42,806 nucleotides of DNA from Gammaproteobacteria bacterium RIFCSPHIGHO2_12_FULL_37_14 (GTDB lineage: Bacteria > Pseudomonadota > Gammaproteobacteria > DSM-16500), in contig MGXV01000089.1 of assembly GCA_001801485.1 (NCBI GenBank), positions 1 to 42,806 of the forward strand, read 5' to 3'. The position numbers were made by a program, and so were the translations under genes. Positions 1 to 9,057 of the stretch are shown one piece after another. Within the stretch, counting starts at the first letter, position 1. Every line of letters starts with the position of its first letter. Below the pieces are notes generated by a model. That model did not search any database, was not told where the DNA came from, and saw only the letters and a list, made by a program, of their open reading frames with translations.

Positions 1-59
1 CGTCTAGAAATTGCGTTTTTAAAGCCAAAAAATTGGTCCTGGACAAGTGGAAGTGAATA

Positions 60-151
60 TGGCGGAGAGGGAGGGATTCGAACCCTCGTGGGAGCAATGC
101 TCCCCATCCGATTTCGAGTCGGCGCCGTTATGACCGCTTCGGTACCTCTCC
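60..151 (-). tRNA. tRNA-Ser(CGA)
   Basis: Read on the minus strand, this folds as a class II tRNA. The acceptor stem GGAGAGG pairs with CCTCTCC, followed by discriminator G and an encoded CCA (60-62). The anticodon loop CTCGAAA gives anticodon CGA (serine, UCG codons). There is a long variable arm and a T arm with GGTTCGAATCC. It lies downstream of the dapA/bamC-like pair on the same strand. Confidence 0.95.
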
Positions 152-216
152 ATTATTTTTTAATAGGCCTTCTTTAACTATATACATTATACGTTCGATA
201 TGTTCGCAATGGTTTT

Positions 217-483
217 TTAGGGATACAATCCTGGCGGTATAAGGCTAACACGCTTATTCTTGTTCAGATAGTATTTATCGGATACGGAATAATAGTTGTG
301 AAAAGAATCAGAGGATAAGCCAGGTGGAATTTTTAAAGGCGGTATGCTTTTTGCTGTTAAGTATTGATTGCTTCGACCATAGGTAGTGGATTGCATAGAT
401 GAGCATGCGGTTAAGCTGACTGCCAAAAAAGATATTGTCAAAATAGTCAGAAAAGATTTTGAATGAAATAAGCTATCACGCAT
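217..483 (-). CDS. Minimal BamC-like lipoprotein
   Basis: This 88-residue protein has a lipoprotein signal peptide: a hydrophobic stretch at about residues 11-23, then the lipobox LTAC with the acylated Cys at 27. The mature part is only about 62 residues and contains YLTAKSIPPLKIPPGL. That resembles the unstructured N-terminal segment of BamC, which lies along BamD in the outer-membrane assembly complex. It follows dapA by 24 nt on the same strand, the same order as dapA-bamC in E. coli, and has an SD (GGAG) 9 nt before the ATG. The two helix-grip domains of full-length BamC (about 340 aa in E. coli) are absent. No frameshifted remainder was seen, because a tRNA follows within 70 nt. Function is inferred from the motif and gene order; a different small lipoprotein is possible. 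Confidence 0.7.
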   Translation of the reverse strand: MRDSLFHSKSFLTILTISFLAVSLTACSSMQSTTYGRSNQYLTAKSIPPLKIPPGLSSDSFHNYYSVSDKYYLNKNKRVSLIPPGLYP

Positions 484-507
484 GATTTACCACTCCAAAA
501 TTATTTT

Positions 508-1386
508 TTAAACTTTCACTCCTGCTTGTTGCATCGCTAGTTTTAGATCTTCTTGATATTTTTCATCTAATGGTAATAAAGGTAGGCGTATGCCTGTATC
601 AATTTTACCCATCATATACAATGCCCACTTTGTAGGAATGGGATTGGACTCAAGAAATAAACATTTATGCAATAACATCAAATCATCATTGATTTTTTTT
701 GCCAAAGCAACATTACCACTTAATGCTGCAGCACACAATTCATGCATTTTTTCAGGTGCAACATTTGCTGTGACAGAGATCACCCCTACGGCTCCATGCA
801 ACATTAAATCTAATGCAGTCATATCATCACCGCTATAAACTTGAATTTTTTTATCACAATTTTGTAAAATTTTTTCAGTACGTTCTATATTACCAGTGGC
901 TTCTTTGACACCGATAATATTTTTAAATTGAGATAAGCGCTCGATGGTTTCAGGCAACATATCGCACGCTGTTCGCCCTGGAACATTGTAGAGAATCAGT
1001 GGAACATCTACTGTTTCTGCAATCATCTTATAATGTTGATATAAACCATTTTGCGTTGGTTTATTATAATAGGGGGTGACAATTAGACAAGCATCTACCC
1101 CTACTTTTTTAGCTTGTTCAGTGAGTCGTAAGGTTAATTTAGTTGAATTTGATCCGGTTCCAGCAATCACAGGGATTTTTTTAGCGACTTGTTGTACTAC
1201 GAGAGAAATTAATTCTGATTGCTCATACGGTTCTAGTGTTGCTGATTCGCCAGTTGTTCCAACCACCACAATAGCGTCTGTTTTTGCATGAAGATGCCAT
1301 TCAATCAAATCATGTAATGCTTTCTTATCAATTGTCCCATTTTTATGCATGGGAGTGATCAGTGCGACCATACTACCTTTAAACAT
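508..1386 (-). CDS. dapA: 4-hydroxy-tetrahydrodipicolinate synthase
   Basis: DapA condenses pyruvate with aspartate semialdehyde, the first committed step of the diaminopimelate/lysine pathway, in the cytoplasm. From the chosen start (MFKGSMVALITP) it is 292 residues, the length of the E. coli enzyme, and the key residues fall at the same numbers: Thr44-Thr45 in VVGTTGESA, Tyr133 in ILYNVPGR and Schiff-base Lys161 in IIGVKEATGN. The open frame extends upstream to 1464. The ATG at 1386 is preferred because GGAG lies 7 nt before it and homology begins there. It is probably co-transcribed with the BamC-like lipoprotein gene. Confidence 0.97.
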   Translation of the reverse strand: MFKGSMVALITPMHKNGTIDKKALHDLIEWHLHAKTDAIVVVGTTGESATLEPYEQSELISLVVQQVAKKIPVIAGTGSNSTKLTLRLTEQAKKVGVDACLIVTPYYNKPTQNGLYQHYKMIAETVDVPLILYNVPGRTACDMLPETIERLSQFKNIIGVKEATGNIERTEKILQNCDKKIQVYSGDDMTALDLMLHGAVGVISVTANVAPEKMHELCAAALSGNVALAKKINDDLMLLHKCLFLESNPIPTKWALYMMGKIDTGIRLPLLPLDEKYQEDLKLAMQQAGVKV

Positions 1387-1532
1387 GTGGTTGCTCCACT
1401 TTAGATTTGTCGATATGATCATTATCCTAGAAATGGGAATAGGGTGCGAGTATAAGATCGCCACGTTATGAACTTATTTTCGTTTCTTGGATTAGCTCAT
1501 AATCTAGCACAATCATTCGGTAGATTAAATCA

Positions 1533-3047
1533 ATGAAATCTTTAGTGATAGAAGACTATCTCTGGGGTCGCAAGGCGCGTTTAAGTTATTTAATGATCGC
1601 CGCTACCATTTTACTATTTACTCTGCTTGGCACCAAAGATATTTGGACTCAAGAGCACCGTTGGGCAGATATTGTTTTTGGAATGTTTTATCGACATGAT
1701 TTTTTGCATCCTTATCTCGGTGAAACGAAATATTACGATAAGCCATTACTATCTTATTGGCTGATTGCATGCATCGCTCAATTCACTGGCGTATTAACGA
1801 CTTGGACCCTACGATTGCCTTCCGCATTAGCAGGTCTGTTAGCTGTTTGGTCAATTTATCGTTTAGGTTGCAAAATACGTAATAGAGAATTGGGATTATT
1901 GGCTGGATGGTTACTGCTCACTACATTTTATTTTGTTTTCTGGGCTCGAGTGAGCAGCGCGGATATGTTGAATCTTGCTGGTTCACTATTTGCTGTGTCA
2001 TGGTATGTTGATCATCGGGAGCAGCAAAGTTTTTTTAATTATTCAATTTTCTTCACCATTTTAGCCCTAACATCATTATGTAAGGGATTAGGGGGTGCGA
2101 TTATCCCACTCATTGCTGTATTGATTGATTTGATTAAGCAAAATAGTTGGAAAACGCATTTGAGATTCTCGTGCATAGCTAGTGTATTACCTGCTTTAAT
2201 TATTTATTTAACTCCATTTTTAGCGTCGAGTTATTGGGGCAGTGAAAGCTATGATCAAAATGGCTTATATTTGGTTTACCGCGAGAATATATTACGATAT
2301 TTTCAACCCTTTGATCATCAAGGACCAATTTATACTTATTTTATTTATTTGCCGATTTATCTGCTACCTTGGGCAATTTTTTTTCTTCCCGCTTTGTTTT
2401 CATTAAAAATTCGCTGGCCGGTCATGTCAACTTCTTCTCGATGGCTAACATGGACCTTATTCATATTATTTTTATTTTTTACCTTCAGTGGTTCTCGTCG
2501 AAGTTATTATATTTTACCAATCGTACCTTTTGCTATTTTGTTTATAGCAGATTGGATGTTAGCGGATACGAATCAAGCATGGGGATTGACCTCGTCAGCA
2601 TGGCTAATCGTTTTTTCGCTTATTTTTCTCGCGATAACGATTATTATTTTTCCTGCTTGGTATTATTCGCAATTTGGTTTACAACGTTTTGCAAATACGC
2701 TGATGAGCGAAGCTTCTCATATTAAACCTTGGAACGAATGGAATGTTGTGATGCTTGATGCAGAAAGTAAATTAAACTTTTATCTAAGATTACCTCCTAA
2801 TATACAAAATTTAGATATTCATGGGAAAAGAGATAGTCAATCTATTATTTTATTGAAAAAATCTTGGCCGATTTTAAATAATCAATCTGTTGAGACAATA
2901 TTTATTAGCCGAAAACGGTATGCCATGATATTACGGAATTTTTTCCCACACTATCGAGTTATCACTATTCCATCATCCTCTCTCAATGCAATATTCGAGG
3001 ATGGCGATGCACCGATTGCTTTTGTACCAGTAGTTGCACGTCAGTGA
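1533..3047 (+). CDS. ArnT/PMT-family membrane glycosyltransferase
   Basis: This 504-residue integral membrane protein has about ten or more hydrophobic segments. The first periplasmic loop carries the family pattern: KDIWTQEHRWADI, then HPYLGETKYYDKPLLSYWL, matching the acidic/Arg and Y-x-KPPL-x-YW signatures of polyprenyl-phosphate sugar transferases (ArnT, PMT_2 superfamily). These enzymes move a sugar from undecaprenyl phosphate to lipid A or another surface acceptor. The DE-x-R motif is degenerate (QEHRW) and the second KPPL proline is Leu, so donor and acceptor cannot be named. It stands alone, divergent from dapA and upstream of the ZapB-like gene. No strong SD is visible before the ATG. 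Confidence 0.8.
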   Translation: MKSLVIEDYLWGRKARLSYLMIAATILLFTLLGTKDIWTQEHRWADIVFGMFYRHDFLHPYLGETKYYDKPLLSYWLIACIAQFTGVLTTWTLRLPSALAGLLAVWSIYRLGCKIRNRELGLLAGWLLLTTFYFVFWARVSSADMLNLAGSLFAVSWYVDHREQQSFFNYSIFFTILALTSLCKGLGGAIIPLIAVLIDLIKQNSWKTHLRFSCIASVLPALIIYLTPFLASSYWGSESYDQNGLYLVYRENILRYFQPFDHQGPIYTYFIYLPIYLLPWAIFFLPALFSLKIRWPVMSTSSRWLTWTLFILFLFFTFSGSRRSYYILPIVPFAILFIADWMLADTNQAWGLTSSAWLIVFSLIFLAITIIIFPAWYYSQFGLQRFANTLMSEASHIKPWNEWNVVMLDAESKLNFYLRLPPNIQNLDIHGKRDSQSIILLKKSWPILNNQSVETIFISRKRYAMILRNFFPHYRVITIPSSSLNAIFEDGDAPIAFVPVVARQ

Positions 3048-3127
3048 TGCTTTACGTTTAAATAAAACTTATGTTAGATAATATTTTACACGCTAATAAA
3101 TTTTGTACTATGATATGGCGTATTGAT

Positions 3128-3187
3128 ATTTCATCGTTTACCCTTAGCGACGTGCGCTTTGCGCACTCCACAGGGTAAACGGGAAAT
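3128..3187 (+). promoter_or_regulatory. Nested hairpin upstream of the ZapB-like gene
   Basis: Three inverted repeats share one axis: ATTTC (3128-3132) with GAAAT (3183-3187); GTTTACCC (3136-3143) with GGGTAAAC (3173-3180); and GTGCGC (3152-3157) with GCGCAC (3161-3166) around a TTT loop. The inner stem is markedly GC-richer than its surroundings. There is no T-run after it, so it is not a classical terminator. It lies about 50 nt before the ZapB-like ATG and probably forms in its 5' leader. Function unknown. Confidence 0.55.
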
Positions 3188-3238
3188 CATTATGCGATGC
3201 TGGGAATAAATTTAAATTGGATAAAAAGGAAGTAAAGA

Positions 3239-3481
3239 ATGACTGAAAACTTGTTTCGAGAACTAGAAGAAAAGATGATGACCGTGCTAGCAAAATTAGA
3301 AAATATTCAGAAGGAAAATAATCGTCTGCAACATGAAAATGCTGCATTAAAGAGCGACCGTGAAAACAACACAAAAAGGCTTTACGATTTTATATCATTA
3401 CTTGATTCTGTCAATGCGTCAGAAAGCACATTGTCAAATATGGGCATGCCGCCAGCTAAACCCATTTTGGTTCAAGGATAG
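3239..3481 (+). CDS. ZapB-like / TIGR02449-type small coiled-coil protein
   Basis: The protein has 80 residues. Residues 5-60 form an uninterrupted heptad-rich coiled coil (FRELEEKMMTVLAKLENIQ, ENNRLQHENAALKSD), then a short non-helical tail. Size and pattern match the small TIGR02449/ZapB-like proteins often encoded just before zapA in gammaproteobacteria, which act around the FtsZ ring. A good SD (GGAAG) precedes the ATG. No zapA, 6S RNA gene or 5-formyltetrahydrofolate cyclo-ligase follows; xseA faces it from the other strand. The family assignment rests on the coiled-coil pattern only. Confidence 0.6.
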   Translation: MTENLFRELEEKMMTVLAKLENIQKENNRLQHENAALKSDRENNTKRLYDFISLLDSVNASESTLSNMGMPPAKPILVQG

Positions 3482-3513
3482 CGGCAAAATTTTTTTTGTA
3501 TAAGGAGATGCCA

Positions 3514-4863
3514 TTACTTTACCTTTTCAACAAGGCAATCAAGTATACCATTCATCAACCGTACTTTTATCATTGTACCTGTAGTGACTTGCTTGATATC
3601 GCGGATGATAGCGAGATCTTGTTTCATTGCAACGGCATAACCTCGCTGTAATGTTGCTAATGGACTTAACGCATCAAGGGTTGCAGCAGCATTTGCTAAT
3701 CTTTTTTGTAGTTTACTGAGTGTAGCTAACATCCATTCATTCAGTTGATGTTGTAACACGTGTGTTTGCTGATTTGCTTTACTGATGGCATAACGCGGAG
3801 TACGTTGATGCAATCGAAGATCGAGATCATTCATGCGCATACGAAATTTGTTAATTAAACGTTGTTGAAGTTGGACAAAATTCATTTCGTATAAATCTAA
3901 TTGCTGAGCACGTTCAGCAAGTCGGCGTTTTGGATGTTGTTGATATAAGTGTTTATTGATCCAGATTAATTGTTGATTTTTAGTAACCATTTGCTGCTTG
4001 ATGCGGTGTAAAAAATGTTGCTTATTTCGATGCAAGGTTTGTAGTAATTCTATCTTATCCGGTGTGAGTAACTCAGCAGCCGCAGATGGTGTAGGCGCAC
4101 GCTCATCTGCAACAAAGTCAGCGATGGTAAAATCAACTTCATGGCCAATTCCGGTAATAATGGGTATGGAGCATTGATAGATAGCTTGAGCAACACTTTC
4201 TTCGTTAAAAGACCATAAATCTTCTAGTGTACCGCCACCGCGAGCTAGAATGAGGACGTCACACTCATTACGTCGAGTTGCTATTTGAAATGCGTTTACA
4301 ATATGAGGTGCTGCTGCTGTGCCTTGTACCAAGGTTGGATAGATAATGACAGATGCGCAGGGATAGCGTCGCTTTAACACCGTTAAAATATCACGGATAG
4401 CGGCACCAGTCGGCGAGGTGATGACACCGATATGTCGGGGAAATGCAGGTAAAGTTTTTTTATGTGCAGGATCAAATAAACCAGCCAATTGCAATTTTTT
4501 CTTCAAAGCTTCAAAGGCGCGGCGTAGTTTTCCTTCTCCTCGATCTTCTATATATTCAGCAATCAGTTGAAATTCGCCGCGGTTTTCATACAAACTGACT
4601 CGTGCTCGCAATAGAACATGCAAGCCGTCTTTAGGAAGAAAATTTAATTTTCGTTGATTTCCACGAAACATGGCACAGCGAATTTGTGCATTAGCATCTT
4701 TCAGCGAAAAATACCAATGACCTGAATTAGGAGCGGCAAAATTTGAAATTTCTCCTTCAATCCAAACCAGTGGGAAGGTATTTTCTAATAAAGTACGTAC
4801 TTCGCTATTGAGACGGCTGACAGAATAAATCGATTCATCTTGTTCAAGGTCGATGATTTGCAT
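3514..4863 (-). CDS. xseA: Exodeoxyribonuclease VII large subunit
   Basis: XseA is the catalytic subunit of exonuclease VII, which degrades single-stranded DNA in both directions with XseB. The protein has 449 residues (456 in E. coli). The N-terminal OB fold at about 10-110 contains WIEGEISNFAAPNSGHWYFSLKD. The catalytic core has GVITSPTGAAIRDIL (146-160), ARGGGTLEDLWSFNEE (207-222), GIGHEVDFTIAD (238-249) and RAPTPSAAAEL. A long coiled-coil region follows, and the C-terminal segment contains LQRGYAVA. It lies 18 nt behind the alpha/beta hydrolase gene, so the two are probably co-transcribed. No xseB is in the window. Confidence 0.97.
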   Translation of the reverse strand: MQIIDLEQDESIYSVSRLNSEVRTLLENTFPLVWIEGEISNFAAPNSGHWYFSLKDANAQIRCAMFRGNQRKLNFLPKDGLHVLLRARVSLYENRGEFQLIAEYIEDRGEGKLRRAFEALKKKLQLAGLFDPAHKKTLPAFPRHIGVITSPTGAAIRDILTVLKRRYPCASVIIYPTLVQGTAAAPHIVNAFQIATRRNECDVLILARGGGTLEDLWSFNEESVAQAIYQCSIPIITGIGHEVDFTIADFVADERAPTPSAAAELLTPDKIELLQTLHRNKQHFLHRIKQQMVTKNQQLIWINKHLYQQHPKRRLAERAQQLDLYEMNFVQLQQRLINKFRMRMNDLDLRLHQRTPRYAISKANQQTHVLQHQLNEWMLATLSKLQKRLANAAATLDALSPLATLQRGYAVAMKQDLAIIRDIKQVTTGTMIKVRLMNGILDCLVEKVK

Positions 4864-4881
4864 AAAGTACCCAACTATTTG

Positions 4882-5784
4882 CTAGTATGTTTTTTTTAAC
4901 CATTGATAAATCATCTCATGTTGTTCTGGATCTAATAAAGCAGGAGCATGCCCGGCATCGGGTATTTCAATCACATCCACATGAATGTGTCCTCGTTTCA
5001 TCCTGTCAACCGTACTCATCGATAAAATATCTGATTTTTTACCACGAATAATCAGTACCGGACATTTTACAGTTTCCCAAATTTCCCATAATTCAACATC
5101 AAATAATACGCCTTCTAATGCTTTATGAGGATGCAATACCGATGACCATGCCATTTTACTCTTGAGAGAGGTCGTTTTAATTTTGGGATCAAACTTCAGG
5201 GTAAATATACCTGGTTTCGTCTCATAAATACTATTTTCAGAGATTTCTTGCCACTGGGCTTCCGTTAAATTACCTAAATCCGGAAGGGTTTGTTTGTGAT
5301 AAAGAATAGCTTGTTCAATGGTAGAGAAATAGGGATGACTACCGACTTGAAGCATGAGACGCGTTAAGCCTTTTAGTTGAATCTGCGGTCCAACATCATT
5401 GAGGATGAGGCGGCGAATAGGTGAATTGGGCAAAGAGGCCAAAGCCATACCAATGATGCCGCCCATAGAGGTTCCTACCCAATCAATTTCCTGAGTGTGT
5501 ATTCTGCTAATCATGACATTACAATCAGCAATATACTGTTCGAAGGTATAATGCAAAGGATTGTTGAGCCAATCACTATCACCACGTCCTACTATATCAG
5601 GGCAGAAAAGATGAAATTCTCGTTCACTAAGATAGTTTGCTAAATGATCAAAGTCGCGCCTATTTCTAGTCAAACCATGCACGCAAATCAGCGGTGTATG
5701 GCTAGAAGAAGGTGTTCCCCATTCTGTATATGCTATTCGATGAAATCCTTCTTCACATACACCCAAGTAATAATCCGTTTTCAT
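4882..5784 (-). CDS. Alpha/beta-hydrolase
   Basis: This is a typical alpha/beta-hydrolase fold enzyme of 300 residues. From the ATG at 5784, the oxyanion region is VHGLTRN (about 35-41), the nucleophile Ser106 sits in GTSMGG, the acid is probably Asp252 in RGKKSDIL, and the catalytic His279 is in DAGHAPAL. There is no signal peptide, so it is likely cytoplasmic. The frame also opens at a TTG at 5793, but AAGGA directly abuts that codon, while it sits 9 nt before the ATG at 5784. The ATG is therefore chosen. Substrate unknown; esterase or C-C hydrolase activity is possible. Confidence 0.9.
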   Translation of the reverse strand: MKTDYYLGVCEEGFHRIAYTEWGTPSSSHTPLICVHGLTRNRRDFDHLANYLSEREFHLFCPDIVGRGDSDWLNNPLHYTFEQYIADCNVMISRIHTQEIDWVGTSMGGIIGMALASLPNSPIRRLILNDVGPQIQLKGLTRLMLQVGSHPYFSTIEQAILYHKQTLPDLGNLTEAQWQEISENSIYETKPGIFTLKFDPKIKTTSLKSKMAWSSVLHPHKALEGVLFDVELWEIWETVKCPVLIIRGKKSDILSMSTVDRMKRGHIHVDVIEIPDAGHAPALLDPEQHEMIYQWLKKTY

Positions 5785-5954
5785 GTTAAGCAATCCTTAT
5801 GTGATGAGGGGTTTTTGGAGTCGTGATTCTGCTTATACGAGATTTCTAGATTAAAATGCCATTTTGTCTAGTATTTGTCACGCTATAAATGTTTGCTTTT
5901 TCTATTGTCATCTAAAAAAATGAAACAACACTATGAGGTTTATAAAGAAATGTG

Positions 5955-5960
5955 TATAAT
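5955..5960 (+). promoter_or_regulatory. Probable -10 element of guaB
   Basis: A perfect TATAAT lies 42 nt before the guaB ATG, in the intergenic region divergent from the hydrolase gene. No convincing -35 hexamer is found 16-18 nt upstream. The guaB SD is the GGGGGA run near 5990-5996. Confidence 0.45.
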
Positions 5961-6001
5961 GGGTCGTTAATTTTAACCTACAAATAAGTGGGGGAATTAA
6001 C

Positions 6002-7492
6002 ATGATTCGTTTAGCACAAAATGAGCTAGCTTTAACTTTCGATGACGTTTTATTGGTACCTGGCGCGTCTTCTGTTTTACCTCGCGAGATTGATTTAAAA
6101 ACCAAATTGGCACGTGATTTTATTCTGAATATACCATTACTTTCGGCTGCGATGGATACAGTGACCGAGGCAAGATTGGCTATTGCCTTGGCACAGGAAG
6201 GAGGAATAGGTATTATTCATAAAAATATGCCGATTGAAGAACAAGCGGCACAAATTCGTAAAGTTAAAAAATTTGAAAGCGGTGTCGTCAAAGATCCTAT
6301 TACCATCTCCCCACAAACAACAGTATGCGAAGTGATTGAACTGAGTAAAAAATTCAATTTTTATGCATTTCCAGTGGTAGAGTCTGGTAATCAATTAGTT
6401 GGAATAGTGACTAGTCGTGATTTACGTTTCGAAACCAATTTAGATCAACCCGTCGCTAATCTGATGACGCCAAAAGCACGTTTAGTGACAGTAAAAGAAT
6501 TCGCAAAACGTGAAGTAGTCAAAAAATTATTGCATCAGCATCGTATCGAAAAAGTATTGGTGGTGAATGATCAATTTCAATTGCAAGGCATGATTACGGT
6601 GAAGGATATTTTGAAAGAACAAGCTAAACCCTTTGCTTGTAAGGATGCTCAAGGGCAGCTCTGTGTGGGAGCCGCTATTGGTACCAGCGAGGATACGAAT
6701 GATCGTATGACTGCTTTAGCTGTCGCTGGTGTCGATATTATTGTAGTCGATACGGCGCATGGACATTCAAAAAATGTGCTTGAACGTGTGCGTTGGATTA
6801 AAAAACATTATCCAAAATTATTGGTTATCGCGGGTAATATTGCTACTGGAGAAGCTGCAAAAGCTTTAGCTGATGCTGGTGTAGATGCGGTCAAGGTTGG
6901 TATAGGCCCAGGTTCTATTTGTACAACCCGAATTGTTACTGGGGTGGGTGTACCACAAATAACAGCTATTTCAAATGTCAGTCAAGCGTTGAAAGGACGG
7001 GGTGTAGGTATCATTGCAGATGGTGGAATTCGTTATTCTGGAGATGTCACAAAAGCATTAGCCGCGGGCGCAGATGTCGTGATGGTAGGAGGTTTATTTG
7101 CTGGAACGGAAGAAGCACCAGGCGAAGTTGAACTTTATCATGGTCGTGCGTATAAATCTTATCGTGGTATGGGATCGCTAGGAGCAATGTCTCAACGTCA
7201 TGGATCAAGCGACCGATATTTTCAAGAAGACGCAAAGGATACCGAGAAATTAGTACCAGAAGGGATTGAAGGTCGTGTACCTTATAAAGGCTCTATGGTT
7301 AGCATTGTTAATCAATTGATGGGCGGATTACGTTCAGGAATGGGGTATACCGGTTGTTCAACGATACCAGAATTACATGCTCACTCCTGTTTTGTTAGAG
7401 TGACGCCATCTGGTGTACGAGAAAGCCATGTTCATGATGTGCAAATTACAAAAGAAGCACCCAACTATCATCTCGATGAGAATTACTCGTGA
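6002..7492 (+). CDS. guaB: Inosine-5'-monophosphate dehydrogenase
   Basis: GuaB oxidises IMP to XMP with NAD+, the rate-limiting step of guanine nucleotide synthesis. The 496-residue protein begins with the family N-terminus [13 protein letters not shown]. It has two CBS domains at about 90-205, the catalytic loop GPGSICTTR with nucleophile Cys307, the IMP-phosphate loop DGGIRYSGD, and the flap with [10 protein letters not shown]. The end overlaps the guaA start by 4 nt (GTGA), so the two are translationally coupled. Confidence 0.98.
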   Translation: MIRLAQNELALTFDDVLLVPGASSVLPREIDLKTKLARDFILNIPLLSAAMDTVTEARLAIALAQEGGIGIIHKNMPIEEQAAQIRKVKKFESGVVKDPITISPQTTVCEVIELSKKFNFYAFPVVESGNQLVGIVTSRDLRFETNLDQPVANLMTPKARLVTVKEFAKREVVKKLLHQHRIEKVLVVNDQFQLQGMITVKDILKEQAKPFACKDAQGQLCVGAAIGTSEDTNDRMTALAVAGVDIIVVDTAHGHSKNVLERVRWIKKHYPKLLVIAGNIATGEAAKALADAGVDAVKVGIGPGSICTTRIVTGVGVPQITAISNVSQALKGRGVGIIADGGIRYSGDVTKALAAGADVVMVGGLFAGTEEAPGEVELYHGRAYKSYRGMGSLGAMSQRHGSSDRYFQEDAKDTEKLVPEGIEGRVPYKGSMVSIVNQLMGGLRSGMGYTGCSTIPELHAHSCFVRVTPSGVRESHVHDVQITKEAPNYHLDENYS

Positions 7493-9057
7493 AACATGCA
7501 CAGCGTATTTTAATCCTTGATTTTGGTTCCCAATATACCCAACTCATTGCGCGGCGTATTCGCGAGATGGGAGTATACTGTGAAATTCATCCTCTCAGTG
7601 TCGCTCAACAAGAGATAAAAAAATCTTTGCCAGCTGGCATTATTCTTTCAGGTGGTCCTGAAACGGTAACAGAAACATTTACACCGCGTACACCGGAAGC
7701 AGTATTTTCTGCAGGATGTCCAGTCCTGGGTATTTGTTATGGTATGCAAACGATGGCGCAGCAATTGGGAGGTAAAGTTAGTCCTGGTCATCAACGTGAA
7801 TTTGGTTATGCTCAAGTGAAGATTTCAGGTTCATCTGCTTTATTAGAAGGGATAGACGATCATTTGGCTGAAGATGGATCAGCATTATTAGATGTATGGA
7901 TGAGTCATGGCGATCATGTTAGTCAATTACCTCAACATTTTAAAACAATAGCAAGCACGACCAATTGCTCAATTGCAGCCATGGGCGATGAGAAACGCCA
8001 CCTATATGGGTTGCAATTTCATCCAGAAGTTACCCATACCCGACAAGGGCAACGTATTTTAGAGCGATTTATTTTAACAATTTGTAAATGCCAGCCAAAT
8101 TGGACATCTAACAATATTATTCAAGAACAAATTGAATATATTCGGCAACAAGTAGGTCAAGAAAAAGTAATATTAGGACTTTCTGGCGGGGTCGATTCAG
8201 CTGTAGCGGCGCTGCTCTTACACAAGGCAATTGGTCATCAACTTAGCTGTGTTTTTGTCGATACAGGATTATTGCGTCTTAATGAACCTAGCGAAGTTCA
8301 AACTGTATTTATTAAACATTTCGGTATTCAATTAATTACTGTGGATGCAAAAGATTTATTTTTTCAAGCATTATCAGGTGTGGATGATCCAGAAGAAAAA
8401 CGTAAAGTCATAGGAAAAAAATTTATTGAGGTATTTGATCAACAAGCTGAAAAAATTAGCCAGATTAAATGGCTGGCACAAGGCACAATTTATTCTGATG
8501 TCATTGAATCTGCAGCTACTAAAACCGGTAAAGCTCATGTCATCAAATCGCATCATAATGTAGGCGGCTTACCAGATTTCATGCAGCTTAAGTTGATTGA
8601 ACCATTACGTGAGTTATTTAAAGATGAGGTACGCAAAATAGGGATTGAATTAGGCATGCCTTCGGAATTAATTTATCGCCATCCATTTCCAGGACCGGGT
8701 TTAGCTGTGCGTGTGCTGGGTGAAGTGAAACCTGAATATGTAGAAAAATTACGACAAGCCGATAATATTTTAATTACTGAACTTCATCGTCATCATCTGT
8801 ATCAAAAAGTGAGTCAGGCATTTGCAGTGTTTTTACCAATTAAATCGGTAGGTGTCATTGGTGATGCACGACATTACGACCATGTCATTGCCATTCGTAT
8901 AGTAGAAACTAACGATTTCATGACAGCGCATTGGGCAAAAGTTCCTTATGAATTTTTAGAAATTATTTCAAATCGTATTATTAATGAAGTATCCGGAATT
9001 TCTCGAGTTACTTATGATATTTCCAGTAAACCACCCGCGACAATAGAATGGGAGTAA
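7489..9057 (+). CDS. guaA: GMP synthase (glutamine-hydrolysing)
   Basis: GuaA converts XMP to GMP using glutamine and ATP. The 522-residue protein has a class I glutamine amidotransferase domain with nucleophile Cys83 (GICYGMQ) and His178/Glu180 (FHPEVTHT). The ATP pyrophosphatase domain has the P-loop [12 protein letters not shown] (229-240), and the C-terminal dimerisation domain ends in PPATIEWE. It starts at a GTG inside the guaB stop region. It is probably co-transcribed with guaB and with the HEAT-repeat gene that follows without a gap. Confidence 0.98.
   Translation: MKHAQRILILDFGSQYTQLIARRIREMGVYCEIHPLSVAQQEIKKSLPAGIILSGGPETVTETFTPRTPEAVFSAGCPVLGICYGMQTMAQQLGGKVSPGHQREFGYAQVKISGSSALLEGIDDHLAEDGSALLDVWMSHGDHVSQLPQHFKTIASTTNCSIAAMGDEKRHLYGLQFHPEVTHTRQGQRILERFILTICKCQPNWTSNNIIQEQIEYIRQQVGQEKVILGLSGGVDSAVAALLLHKAIGHQLSCVFVDTGLLRLNEPSEVQTVFIKHFGIQLITVDAKDLFFQALSGVDDPEEKRKVIGKKFIEVFDQQAEKISQIKWLAQGTIYSDVIESAATKTGKAHVIKSHHNVGGLPDFMQLKLIEPLRELFKDEVRKIGIELGMPSELIYRHPFPGPGLAVRVLGEVKPEYVEKLRQADNILITELHRHHLYQKVSQAFAVFLPIKSVGVIGDARHYDHVIAIRIVETNDFMTAHWAKVPYEFLEIISNRIINEVSGISRVTYDISSKPPATIEWE

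Noticed and set aside
3047..3240. Possible 6S RNA gene, since 6S RNA is often near zapA/zapB.
   Set aside because: The hairpin spans only 60 bp, lies upstream rather than downstream of the gene, and lacks the long stem with central bubble expected of a ~180-nt 6S RNA.
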